Source: Bacteroidales bacterium (GTDB taxonomy: Bacteria; Bacteroidota; Bacteroidia; Bacteroidales; UBA10428). From it: a stretch of DNA of 64,000 nt. Positions 16,477-24,632 of the stretch are shown piece after piece. The stretch's first letter is position 1. Each line of letters begins with the position of its first letter. The stretch spans positions 1-64,000 of the forward strand of contig JAFGKY010000115.1 of the NCBI GenBank assembly GCA_016928305.1, read 5' to 3'. The translations under genes and the position numbers were made by a program. The notes beneath the pieces were generated by a model. That model was not told the origin of the DNA, ran no database searches, and saw nothing but the letters and a program-made list of their open reading frames with translations.

Positions 16477-17085
16477 TTATACATATTTCGAATAATGATC
16501 CGGATTTATCAGCTCACGGTATTTGAAAACAATTTTCTTAAAATCTTCCCATGTATCTCGCTTTAATGAAGCATCACGCAATAAGGCGGCAGGATGGTAT
16601 ACGGGCATAGCCAGCCTGTTTTGTATATTGAGCCAGTTCCCGCGTTCACGTGTGATCCTGTGGTCGGGTCCTGCCATATATTTCAATGCCGTAGCGCCCA
16701 GCAGTATCAGAATTTTTGGGTTTATCATTTCAATCTGTTCTATCAGCCAGGGCGTACAGGCAGCGGCTTCCAGGGGTGTTGGCACCCGGTTATCCGGTGG
16801 CCTGCATTTCACAATGTTGCTGATGAATACATGTTCATCCCGTGTGAAGCCACATGCGGCAAGTATCTTGTCCAGCAACTGCCCTGATTTCCCCACAAAA
16901 GGCCTTCCCTGTATATCCTCATCATGGCCCGGGGCTTCCCCTATTATCAATATGCCGGCATTTGCATTGCCTTCTCCGAATATAACATGACGCCGTGTAT
17001 CAGCCAACCCGCATTTCGTACATTGTAAGACGGCTGCTTTCAGTGATTCCATTTTTTGATCTGATGCCCGGTCTGAGATTAACAT
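16477..17085 (-). CDS. Family 4 uracil-DNA glycosylase (4Fe-4S)
   Basis: 202 residues. Removes uracil from DNA in base-excision repair. The four cluster-binding cysteines are all present: C22 and C25 (QCTKC), C94 (NIVKCRPPDNR) and C110. Catalytic motif A is GEAPGHDEDIQGRPFVGKSGQLLD (around residues 49-72) and the second motif is VYHPAALLRD near residue 163. The Met at residue 12 is another possible start. Isolated gene; no partner in the neighbourhood. The 17225-17255 hairpin lies upstream of its promoter region. Confidence 0.93.
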   Translation of the reverse strand: MLISDRASDQKMESLKAAVLQCTKCGLADTRRHVIFGEGNANAGILIIGEAPGHDEDIQGRPFVGKSGQLLDKILAACGFTRDEHVFISNIVKCRPPDNRVPTPLEAAACTPWLIEQIEMINPKILILLGATALKYMAGPDHRITRERGNWLNIQNRLAMPVYHPAALLRDASLKRDTWEDFKKIVFKYRELINPDHYSKYV

Positions 17086-17394
17086 ACTATAAATGTACTA
17101 AAAGTTGATTATTCCATCAATTATGGGCATTCTTGTTTCGATTTATCGGAAAGCAAAGTAAGTTATTGAGGTAACTTCACAGGAACTTAACAACAGAGAA
17201 CGGTGATAAAAATACGTTTAGTTCAAAAACCCTTTCAGCTTGCGGCGGGGTTTTTCGCTTTTATGTTATATAATCTGTAAATAATAAATGTTTAATATTA
17301 TTCCTATTAGCATCCATAATTTAAAAAAAAATAGTAAATTAATGCATAATTAAAAACTCCATCATAAGCGTTCATTAAATTAAATAATAAGATT
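17086..17394. other. Intergenic region between the divergent udg and giant SprB genes
   Basis: About 309 bp, AT-rich. It contains one terminator-like hairpin (17225-17255). No TAnnTTTG box with good placement was found for the SprB gene; the 100 bp before its start are nearly all A/T. No gene or RNA is seen. Confidence 0.5.
17225..17255 (+). terminator. Terminator-like hairpin
   Basis: AAAAACCC (17225-17232) pairs with GGGTTTTT (17248-17255) around a 15-base loop containing CAGCTTGCGG. The T-run makes it an intrinsic terminator in either direction. Its place between divergent genes is odd: it could end a leader RNA of the SprB gene or an unseen transcript. Confidence 0.6.
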
Positions 17395-20300
17395 ATGAAA
17401 AGAGATTCCTTATTATTCCTGCTTATAATCCCTGTTTTCTTGTTTGTACAAAAACCAACCCATGCGCAGGTGGGCACAAAAATCACACAAACTACCCTGG
17501 TTAAAATAAAAGTGAATTCCATACTCCATGTTTCCTGTTATGGCGATCAGAAAGGTGCCATTGACATCATGGTGTCGGGTGGCGTTCCGCCATATACCTA
17601 TCAATGGAGTAATGGTGCGACAACCCAGGATATTGCCGGACTTGCAGCCGGAATATACCGGGTAAAGGTCATAGACGCCCATGAATGTCCTGATAGTCTG
17701 GAAATTGAAGTTAAGCAACCTGAGAAATTAGCCATTGAGATCGACTCTGTTGCCGATATTTTATGTTATGGATACAACAAAGGTAGCATTGACGTAACGG
17801 TTAAGGGAGGGGTTCTGCCTTATACCTATAGCTGGAGTAATCAGTCAACCTCTCAGGATCTGAGGAATGTACCTGCCGGCGAATATGCCCTGTTGGTTAC
17901 CGATGCAAATCATTGCCAGGAAATCATTTCAGCTGTGATTAAACAGAATCCACTGATTGTCCGATCAGACGAAAAAGTGCAAAACGTTGAATGCGCCGGT
18001 GACAGAACTGGTAAAATCGATATCAACGTTAAAGGCGGTGTGCCACCATACCGGTATTGGTGGACATCGGGAGAGACTACTGAAGATCTTGACAGTCTGA
18101 TTGCAGGAACATACACTGTTCAGGTTACTGACAGCCGTGGATGCCTGGAAGCTTATTCAACAAAAGTCTTTGAACCGGATCCTATTATCATTACCCTGGA
18201 GGAAGCAAGAAATATTTATTGTGCCGGCGATTTAAGCGGTTCTATTAATATAAAAGTTGAGGGAGGTATTAAGCCTTATTTGTACAACTGGAACAATAAC
18301 ATGGCCACAACTGAAGATTTGGCAGGACTTGCTGCCGGAGTTTATAACCTGACCGTTACGGATGCACGAAAGTGTACAAATCGGTTTAAACAGGAAATTA
18401 CGGAGCCCAAAAGAATTGAGGTAAATATCACTCAGGTCAAAAATGTTGTGAATTTTGGTGAATCCAATGGTGCCATTTATCTCGATGTTAAAGGCGGTGT
18501 GGCTCCCTATAAATACGAGTGGAGCAATGGCCCTAAAACAAAAGATATTGCAAACCTCCCTGCGAATAATTATACCTGCCGGATTACTGATGCCAATAAA
18601 TGTGTCAGCACCATCAGTGTGAACATTGAGCAACCGACTTTACTTGAAGCTGAAATTGAGAATTTGCAGCATATCAAGTGTTATGGAGAAAAGAATGGTT
18701 TTATTGATGTCACTGTAAAAGGGGGAGTGATGCCTTATAAGTTTGCATGGAGCAACGGTGCAACTACTGAAGATATCAGAAACCTTGGTGCCGGTACCTA
18801 TGATCTCACGGTTACAGATGCGCATGGTATGAGCAGAACTTTAAAGGGAACGATCGAACAACCTTCTGCATTGAAATCAGGAGTACAATCACTTAGCCAT
18901 AATCTTTGTTTTGGCGACCGGCAGGGTATTGCCGATATTAATGTCTCGGGTGGTACTCCTCCATATGCCTACAACTGGAGCAATGGATCCAAAACACAGG
19001 ATATTGCCAATCTGCCGGCCGGAAATTATTTTGTCCAGATAGTCGATAAAAATCAATGTGTCGATTCTTTGAGGATTTCCATTGAACAGAATCCCAGGCT
19101 TGAGGTAAGAACTTCTGAAGTTGTTGACATAAAATGCTTTGGAAAAGCTGAGGGTCTGGTTAATGTTTCGGTTGCAGGCGGTGTTTCACCCTACAAATAC
19201 AGCTGGAGTAACGGAGCCGTTACACCAGGCCTTACCAACATAAAAGCCGGAAAATATAATCTGAAAGTTATCGATGCTAAAGGATGTGAACAAATGCTTG
19301 ATGTGAGCTTGAGTGAACCGACTCTTCTTGAATCGGATATTACTCAGGTAACAGATGTAAAGTGTAAAGACGATTCAACGGGATCGATAAACCTGAATGT
19401 CCGGGGGGGGTCTGCTCCCTATACTTTTATATGGAGTAATGGCCGGACTACTCAGGATAATACAAATATTAAAGCCGGGAGTTACAATGTTAAGGTAACC
19501 GATGCAAAAGGCTGTATAAATACGCTGAGTGCAACCGTGAAAGAGCCTACAAAACTCAGCAGCAGCATTGACAAGGTAACAAACATAGATTGTTATAATG
19601 AAATGACCGGAGCCATTGATGTAACGGTTAGCGGTGGTGTTCCTCCATATGTATATAGATGGAGCAACGGGGCGACAACGCAGAATTTAGTCAGTATAAA
19701 AGCTGGCGGTTACAGGTTGACCGTAACGGATCAGAATGGTTGCGAAACCGGACTTGAGGCAACCATTGTCCAAAACTCCCTGCTGACCGCTTCGGTTGAT
19801 AAAATTTCACATGTTAATTGTTTTGGATTTACAACCGGTGCAGCCGAAGTTACAGTGAAAGGCGGGGTTGAACCGTATTCTTTTAAATGGAGCAACGGTG
19901 CTGAAACTAAAAACATATCAAAGGTCGGGGCAGGCAACTACACATTAATTGTCTCTGATAAGAAATCATGTATTACCAGTGTGAATCTGGATATCAATGA
20001 ACCTCCTGAATTTACTGGCAGAGTTACAGAAATAAAACAAATACGATGCTATGGCGATTCAAATGCCGTAATCCTGACTGCATTTGAAGGAGGAGTGATG
20101 CCTTATACGTTCATGTGGAATAACAAGCAAACGGTTAAGGATATTCATAACCTTAAAGCCGGAAGATATACCCTTATAGCCACCGATCAGAACGGCTGCA
20201 AAGACACATTGGAGACAATAATTGACCAGCCGACAGAACTCGAACTGCAACTCATTTCAACAGCCGACAATCCTTGTAATGGCGAAAAGAAAGGAGAAAT

Positions 20301-23300
20301 AGACGTTTTTGTAAAAGGAAGTGTGAAACCCTATTCGTATGAATGGTCGAATGGAGCAAAAACACAGGATATTACAAACCTTGAAGCAGGCAAATATACC
20401 GTGAAGGTAACTGGTGCTACAGGTTGTGAAAAAAGCCTTACCGCTGAAATCAAGGAACCGCCTCCGCTGGAGTTATCAATAGTCTCAACTGAAGATATTA
20501 AATGCTCAGGGGGAAATAACGGTAAAATAGACCTGTCGGTTAAAGGGGGTGTTAAGCCTTATCTGTTTAGCTGGAGTAACGGTGCTGAAACTGAAGATCT
20601 TTCCGGCCTTGTTGCCGGCAGTTACACAGTTAATGTGGTTGACAAACAGGGATGCAGTAAAGAAATAAGCGTTCACATTAAACAGCCTGAATCACTTATT
20701 GCAACATTTGCCGATGTTAAAAATATCAATTGTCATGGTGATACTACCGGCGCTATTAGTATTGATGTAAAAGGAGGAACACTTCCGTATAACTTTAAAT
20801 GGAGCAACGGAGCTGTTACCGAAGATATATCCAATTTACCGGTTGGTAAATACAGTGTAACAATTACCGATGCCATGGGTTGCTCTCAAAACCTGTCAAC
20901 TGTGATAACTCAGCCCGATCCGCTTATTGCAGGTATAGTATCGGTGCAGGATGTTATATGCAACGATGAAAAAACAGGAAATATTGATATTTCTGTAAAA
21001 GGCGGGGTTACACCATACATATACAGCTGGAACAACGGCAGCAAAGAACAGGATCTCAACCGTGTAGGAGCTGGAAATTATAGTGTCCGCATACAGGATG
21101 CCAACAATTGTGTTCAGACACTCGAAGCCCGGATTACCGAACCCCCTTTACTTACAGTAGCTATAGAGGAGATTAAGAACATAGTGGAATATGGCAGAAA
21201 AGACGGAAGTATCAATATAAAAGTCGCCGGAGGAAAATCTCCCTATACCTATAGCTGGAGTAATGGGGCAGTTACACAGAATATTAAAGACCTTGTGGCC
21301 GGTAATTATTCAGTAATCGTGAATGATGCCTTCGGCTGTCGCAAAGATCTTGAAGCAAGCATTTTACAACCGGAAGAGATTAAAATCAGCATTGATTCGA
21401 TTCATCATATTCATTGTTATGGCGAAAAGACCGGTTATATTAAAACATCGGTGCAGGGTGGTGTTGAACCGTATCAATATAAATGGAACAATGGCCTTAC
21501 TGTAAATGAACTGGTTAATGTTCCGGCAGGGGATTATGTACTTACAGTTACCGATGCAAATAAGGCTGTTAAAATACAGAAAGTAACCCTGATACAACCT
21601 CCATTATTTTCACTTGTCATCGACTCGGTTTTACATCCGTCCTGTTATGAATTGAACAACGGTATCATTAAAACAACCATCAGGGGAGGCACAACGCCTT
21701 ATACATTCGCCTGGAATAATGGTTCTACAACGCAAAATATCAGAGGATTAACGTCTGGTAATTACAGAATTACCGTTACGGATGCTCGAGGATGTACACT
21801 TTCTGACAGTATCAGGCTTGATAAGCCTGATCCTTTGGAAGTAACGGTGCTGAATATCGGACATATTCAATGTAATGGTGATCTGAAAGGAAGGGTGAAC
21901 ATTGCTGTTACAGGAGGTACCACCCCGTACCAGTACAATTGGAATCATGGGGCAAGGGAACAAAATCTTAATAATGTAAGGGCCGGTAATTATACTCTGA
22001 AGGTTATCGACGCTAATCAATGTGTAAAAACAGTTAGTGCAACTGTAAAAGAGCCGCCTGCTTTGATTGCAGATTTTGCTGAAATTAAGGATGTGCCCTG
22101 CAAGGGAGAGAACAAAGGATCAATTAGTACATCTGTGACTGGCGGAACGCCACCCTACAGTTATAAATGGAGCAATGGCGATTCTGCTGCCTTAATTCAA
22201 AATCTTGTTGTAGGCAAATACAGTGTATCAATAACCGATTCAAACGGATGTGTGAGCAATTTAACGACTGAAATTACCGAACCAACCCTGCTTACCGGTC
22301 GTATCGTAAATGTTAACGACATCAATTGTTTTGGTGATAAGGAAGGATCAATCAACATTGATGTACAAGGTGGAACATTACCCTATCGGTTTGGATGGAG
22401 CAACGGAAGCCAAGATCAGAACCTTACTTCTGTATCTGCCGGTGACTACAGTGTGAAAGTCACGGATAATCAGGGATGTGAAATAACACTAAACGCTGTT
22501 ATTAAAGAACCTGAACAGCTGTTGGCTTCTATTACAAGCGTGCAACATATAAAATGTTTTGGTGATATGGCAGGTGCCATTGATGTTTCGGTAAAAGGAG
22601 GAGTTGAACCTTATAAATACTCCTGGAGTAATGGTGCAAACACACAGGATTTATTAAAGGTAACAGCTGGTAATTATACCCTGAAGGTAACGGATGCAAA
22701 AGGATGTTCGAATATCATTACGGCAGCTATCGAAGAGCCTTTGCCATTGCTGGTTGAAAGTACCACGATAAATAATAACCGGTGCAGCGGTGATAAAATA
22801 GGTGGCGTTACCATTTCGGTTACTGGCGGTAAGGAACCATACACTTATAAATGGAATACAGGAGTTGTTACCAGAGATATCCAAAATATGCCGGCCGGAA
22901 CTTATGATTTGACAGTAACGGATGCTAACGGATGTGTAAAAACCACCAAGGCTTCAATCATTGAACCACCGGTGTTGTATAGTAATATCGATGCGGTTAA
23001 CCATATAACCTGTAACGGCGAAAGCAACGGATCGGTTCATATTTCGGTGTCCGGTGGTGTGGCTCCTTATGCATATCAATGGAGCAACGGGTATACAGAA
23101 CAGGATTTGATTAATGTTCCCGCAGGTTCGTATTCGGTTATCATAAAGGAAGGAAATGGCTGTGAAACCAGGCTTGAAGCGACAATCACAGAACCTGTTC
23201 CTTTTGTATCGAACCTCCTGGCTGTTACACATAATGACTGCTATGGCGATAAAAACGGAAGTATAACCATTAGCGCCGATGGGGGTACACCACCATATAC

Positions 23301-24009
23301 CTTCAGATGGAGCAATAATGCAAACACACAAAACCTCGAAAAACTGAGTGCCGGTGATTATTCTGTATTGGTATCTGATGCAAACGGTTGTAACCGTACC
23401 ATAAAAACAACCGTAATTGAGCCGCCGAAACTTGTTCTGACGGTTGATTCAGCACGAAATGTTAAATGCTGTGGCGACACAAGCGGTGCAATATTCATTA
23501 CCGTGGCCGGCGGAGTTGGCCCTTACCAATATTTGTGGAGCCATGGAAAAACCACGGAAGATGTAACAGGATTAGCTGAAGGCCAGTATACGGTTATGGT
23601 TACGGATAAAAATGGCTGCATTGTGAATACACCGGAAGAGGGGGCAACCATTTACGAAAAGATCATTGCACAAGGTAAATTTGTATCCCGCGATATATTA
23701 TTTGATGTCGGGAAATCCATAATTAAAGAACGGTCATTCATTGAAATCAGCCGCATAGCATCGTTTATGAAAGAACACCCGGAATTAAGGTTTAGCATTG
23801 AGGGCCATACCGATAGCCAGGGCGATGATAATTCAAATCTGACACTTTCAAGACAAAGAGCTGCTGCAGTGAAAGAAAGCCTTATTAAATTTGGGATAGA
23901 TGAGTCACGGCTTGAAACTCAAGGCTTTGGAGAATCTGTTCCGGTTGATTCAAACGCTACCGTCGAGGGAAGGGCCAACAACCGGCGTGTTGAATTTATT
24001 CCGTTGTAG
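17395..24009 (+). CDS. Giant SprB-repeat protein with C-terminal OmpA domain
   Basis: 2204 residues. A signal peptide (MKRDSLLFLLIIPVFLFV...THAQ) is followed by 27 tandem SprB-type repeats of about 75-76 residues (residues about 40-2080). Each repeat has a CxGD-like opening, GGxxPYxYxWSNG, AGxYxVxVTDxxGC and a linker ending in (E/Q)(P/N). The C-terminal 120 residues are an OmpA-like peptidoglycan-binding domain (RDILFDVGKS, IEGHTDSQGD, LSRQRAAAVKESL, GRANNRRVEFIPL). Gliding SprB adhesins usually end in type IX secretion tails instead; here the anchor points to the peptidoglycan. Likely an extended periplasm-spanning or surface adhesin or stalk. Repeat copies have diverged in DNA, which argues for old duplication. 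Related repeats are in the lipoprotein at 6154. Confidence 0.93.
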   Translation: MKRDSLLFLLIIPVFLFVQKPTHAQVGTKITQTTLVKIKVNSILHVSCYGDQKGAIDIMVSGGVPPYTYQWSNGATTQDIAGLAAGIYRVKVIDAHECPDSLEIEVKQPEKLAIEIDSVADILCYGYNKGSIDVTVKGGVLPYTYSWSNQSTSQDLRNVPAGEYALLVTDANHCQEIISAVIKQNPLIVRSDEKVQNVECAGDRTGKIDINVKGGVPPYRYWWTSGETTEDLDSLIAGTYTVQVTDSRGCLEAYSTKVFEPDPIIITLEEARNIYCAGDLSGSINIKVEGGIKPYLYNWNNNMATTEDLAGLAAGVYNLTVTDARKCTNRFKQEITEPKRIEVNITQVKNVVNFGESNGAIYLDVKGGVAPYKYEWSNGPKTKDIANLPANNYTCRITDANKCVSTISVNIEQPTLLEAEIENLQHIKCYGEKNGFIDVTVKGGVMPYKFAWSNGATTEDIRNLGAGTYDLTVTDAHGMSRTLKGTIEQPSALKSGVQSLSHNLCFGDRQGIADINVSGGTPPYAYNWSNGSKTQDIANLPAGNYFVQIVDKNQCVDSLRISIEQNPRLEVRTSEVVDIKCFGKAEGLVNVSVAGGVSPYKYSWSNGAVTPGLTNIKAGKYNLKVIDAKGCEQMLDVSLSEPTLLESDITQVTDVKCKDDSTGSINLNVRGGSAPYTFIWSNGRTTQDNTNIKAGSYNVKVTDAKGCINTLSATVKEPTKLSSSIDKVTNIDCYNEMTGAIDVTVSGGVPPYVYRWSNGATTQNLVSIKAGGYRLTVTDQNGCETGLEATIVQNSLLTASVDKISHVNCFGFTTGAAEVTVKGGVEPYSFKWSNGAETKNISKVGAGNYTLIVSDKKSCITSVNLDINEPPEFTGRVTEIKQIRCYGDSNAVILTAFEGGVMPYTFMWNNKQTVKDIHNLKAGRYTLIATDQNGCKDTLETIIDQPTELELQLISTADNPCNGEKKGEIDVFVKGSVKPYSYEWSNGAKTQDITNLEAGKYTVKVTGATGCEKSLTAEIKEPPPLELSIVSTEDIKCSGGNNGKIDLSVKGGVKPYLFSWSNGAETEDLSGLVAGSYTVNVVDKQGCSKEISVHIKQPESLIATFADVKNINCHGDTTGAISIDVKGGTLPYNFKWSNGAVTEDISNLPVGKYSVTITDAMGCSQNLSTVITQPDPLIAGIVSVQDVICNDEKTGNIDISVKGGVTPYIYSWNNGSKEQDLNRVGAGNYSVRIQDANNCVQTLEARITEPPLLTVAIEEIKNIVEYGRKDGSINIKVAGGKSPYTYSWSNGAVTQNIKDLVAGNYSVIVNDAFGCRKDLEASILQPEEIKISIDSIHHIHCYGEKTGYIKTSVQGGVEPYQYKWNNGLTVNELVNVPAGDYVLTVTDANKAVKIQKVTLIQPPLFSLVIDSVLHPSCYELNNGIIKTTIRGGTTPYTFAWNNGSTTQNIRGLTSGNYRITVTDARGCTLSDSIRLDKPDPLEVTVLNIGHIQCNGDLKGRVNIAVTGGTTPYQYNWNHGAREQNLNNVRAGNYTLKVIDANQCVKTVSATVKEPPALIADFAEIKDVPCKGENKGSISTSVTGGTPPYSYKWSNGDSAALIQNLVVGKYSVSITDSNGCVSNLTTEITEPTLLTGRIVNVNDINCFGDKEGSINIDVQGGTLPYRFGWSNGSQDQNLTSVSAGDYSVKVTDNQGCEITLNAVIKEPEQLLASITSVQHIKCFGDMAGAIDVSVKGGVEPYKYSWSNGANTQDLLKVTAGNYTLKVTDAKGCSNIITAAIEEPLPLLVESTTINNNRCSGDKIGGVTISVTGGKEPYTYKWNTGVVTRDIQNMPAGTYDLTVTDANGCVKTTKASIIEPPVLYSNIDAVNHITCNGESNGSVHISVSGGVAPYAYQWSNGYTEQDLINVPAGSYSVIIKEGNGCETRLEATITEPVPFVSNLLAVTHNDCYGDKNGSITISADGGTPPYTFRWSNNANTQNLEKLSAGDYSVLVSDANGCNRTIKTTVIEPPKLVLTVDSARNVKCCGDTSGAIFITVAGGVGPYQYLWSHGKTTEDVTGLAEGQYTVMVTDKNGCIVNTPEEGATIYEKIIAQGKFVSRDILFDVGKSIIKERSFIEISRIASFMKEHPELRFSIEGHTDSQGDDNSNLTLSRQRAAAVKESLIKFGIDESRLETQGFGESVPVDSNATVEGRANNRRVEFIPL

Positions 24010-24033
24010 AAGATAACACAGGCGTTTTTTATT

Positions 24034-24069
24034 AAAGCCGTTACTGTATAAAAGGTAGCGGCTTTTTTT
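24034..24069 (+). terminator. Intrinsic terminator after the SprB/OmpA gene
   Basis: AAAGCCGTTAC (24034-24044) pairs with GTAGCGGCTTT (24055-24065), one G-U pair, then a T-run to 24069. It lies 25 bp after the stop codon. Confidence 0.85.
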
Positions 24070-24132
24070 ATGTCGGAATCCTGTTATCTGATGAGTGCAT
24101 ATAACTTTGTTCAGATTTCACTGCAACGGTAA

Positions 24133-24164
24133 TTGAATATTCTGCAAAAATTCATTTACTTTTG
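24133..24164 (+). promoter_or_regulatory. Promoter of the His-rich protein / TonB receptor operon
   Basis: TTG at 24133-24135 (-33 element), 21 bp, then TACTTTTG at 24157-24164 (-7 element): the best full match to the Bacteroidota consensus in the window. Transcription would begin near 24170, at or just before the ATG at 24172, so the message may be leaderless or nearly so. Confidence 0.7.
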
Positions 24165-24171
24165 TCATCTT

Positions 24172-24537
24172 ATGAAAACCATGGTTAGCAAAATAACACA
24201 AATAGCCATAGCCTTTCTGATGATCGGGTTGATGTGCTTGTTAATTGCCAACAATGTAGCATTTACACATTCACATCAACTGAGTGACGGTACCATTATC
24301 AACCATGCTCATCCTTATGACAAGTCAAACGATACGCAACCTTATAAATCGCATCATCATACACAAACTGAACTTGTTTTCTTTATTAATGTTCAGATCC
24401 TTTTTCTGATTGCATTATTTACTGCCTGGTTAACATGTATTAACAGAGTTTCAACTTTCATGGATAACCCGGTGCCAACTTATTGGCAAGAACCTGCTAA
24501 TATTTTTAAGGGAAGAGCTCCACCATTTCATCAATAG
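24172..24537 (+). CDS. His-rich two-helix membrane protein upstream of a TonB receptor
   Basis: 121 residues from MKTMVSKI; an earlier TTG lies inside the promoter and is rejected. A first hydrophobic segment (about 8-30) precedes a His-rich loop (FTHSHQLSDG, INHAHPYD, KSHHHTQTE; eight or more His in about 45 residues), then a second membrane helix (NVQILFLIALFTAWL). The loop would lie outside the cytoplasm and could bind Cu, Zn, Ni, Co or heme. Proteins like this often precede TonB-dependent receptors in Bacteroidota. It shares a promoter with the receptor gene 95 bp downstream, suggesting a role in uptake or sensing of a metal. Confidence 0.75.
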   Translation: MKTMVSKITQIAIAFLMIGLMCLLIANNVAFTHSHQLSDGTIINHAHPYDKSNDTQPYKSHHHTQTELVFFINVQILFLIALFTAWLTCINRVSTFMDNPVPTYWQEPANIFKGRAPPFHQ

Positions 24538-24632
24538 CATTTTTTGTGGTAATGAATTGCCCGGCATTGCCGGATGATTTTGCCTGTCCGAACGCTATTG
24601 TTTATCGCATTTATTATATAATTGATTTTAAT

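Noticed and set aside
17413-23331. Many open minus-strand frames inside the giant gene
   Set aside because: They are shadows of the repeats: each is the same antisense pattern, with no start signals or family motifs.
17395-23650. Regular repeats could be taken for a CRISPR-like or transposon repeat array
   Set aside because: The period is 225-228 bp in one continuous reading frame with conserved protein motifs, and the DNA copies diverge; it is protein-coding repetition.
24133-24171. Earlier TTG start for the His-rich membrane protein
   Set aside because: The TTG is the -33 element of the promoter and would be untranscribed.
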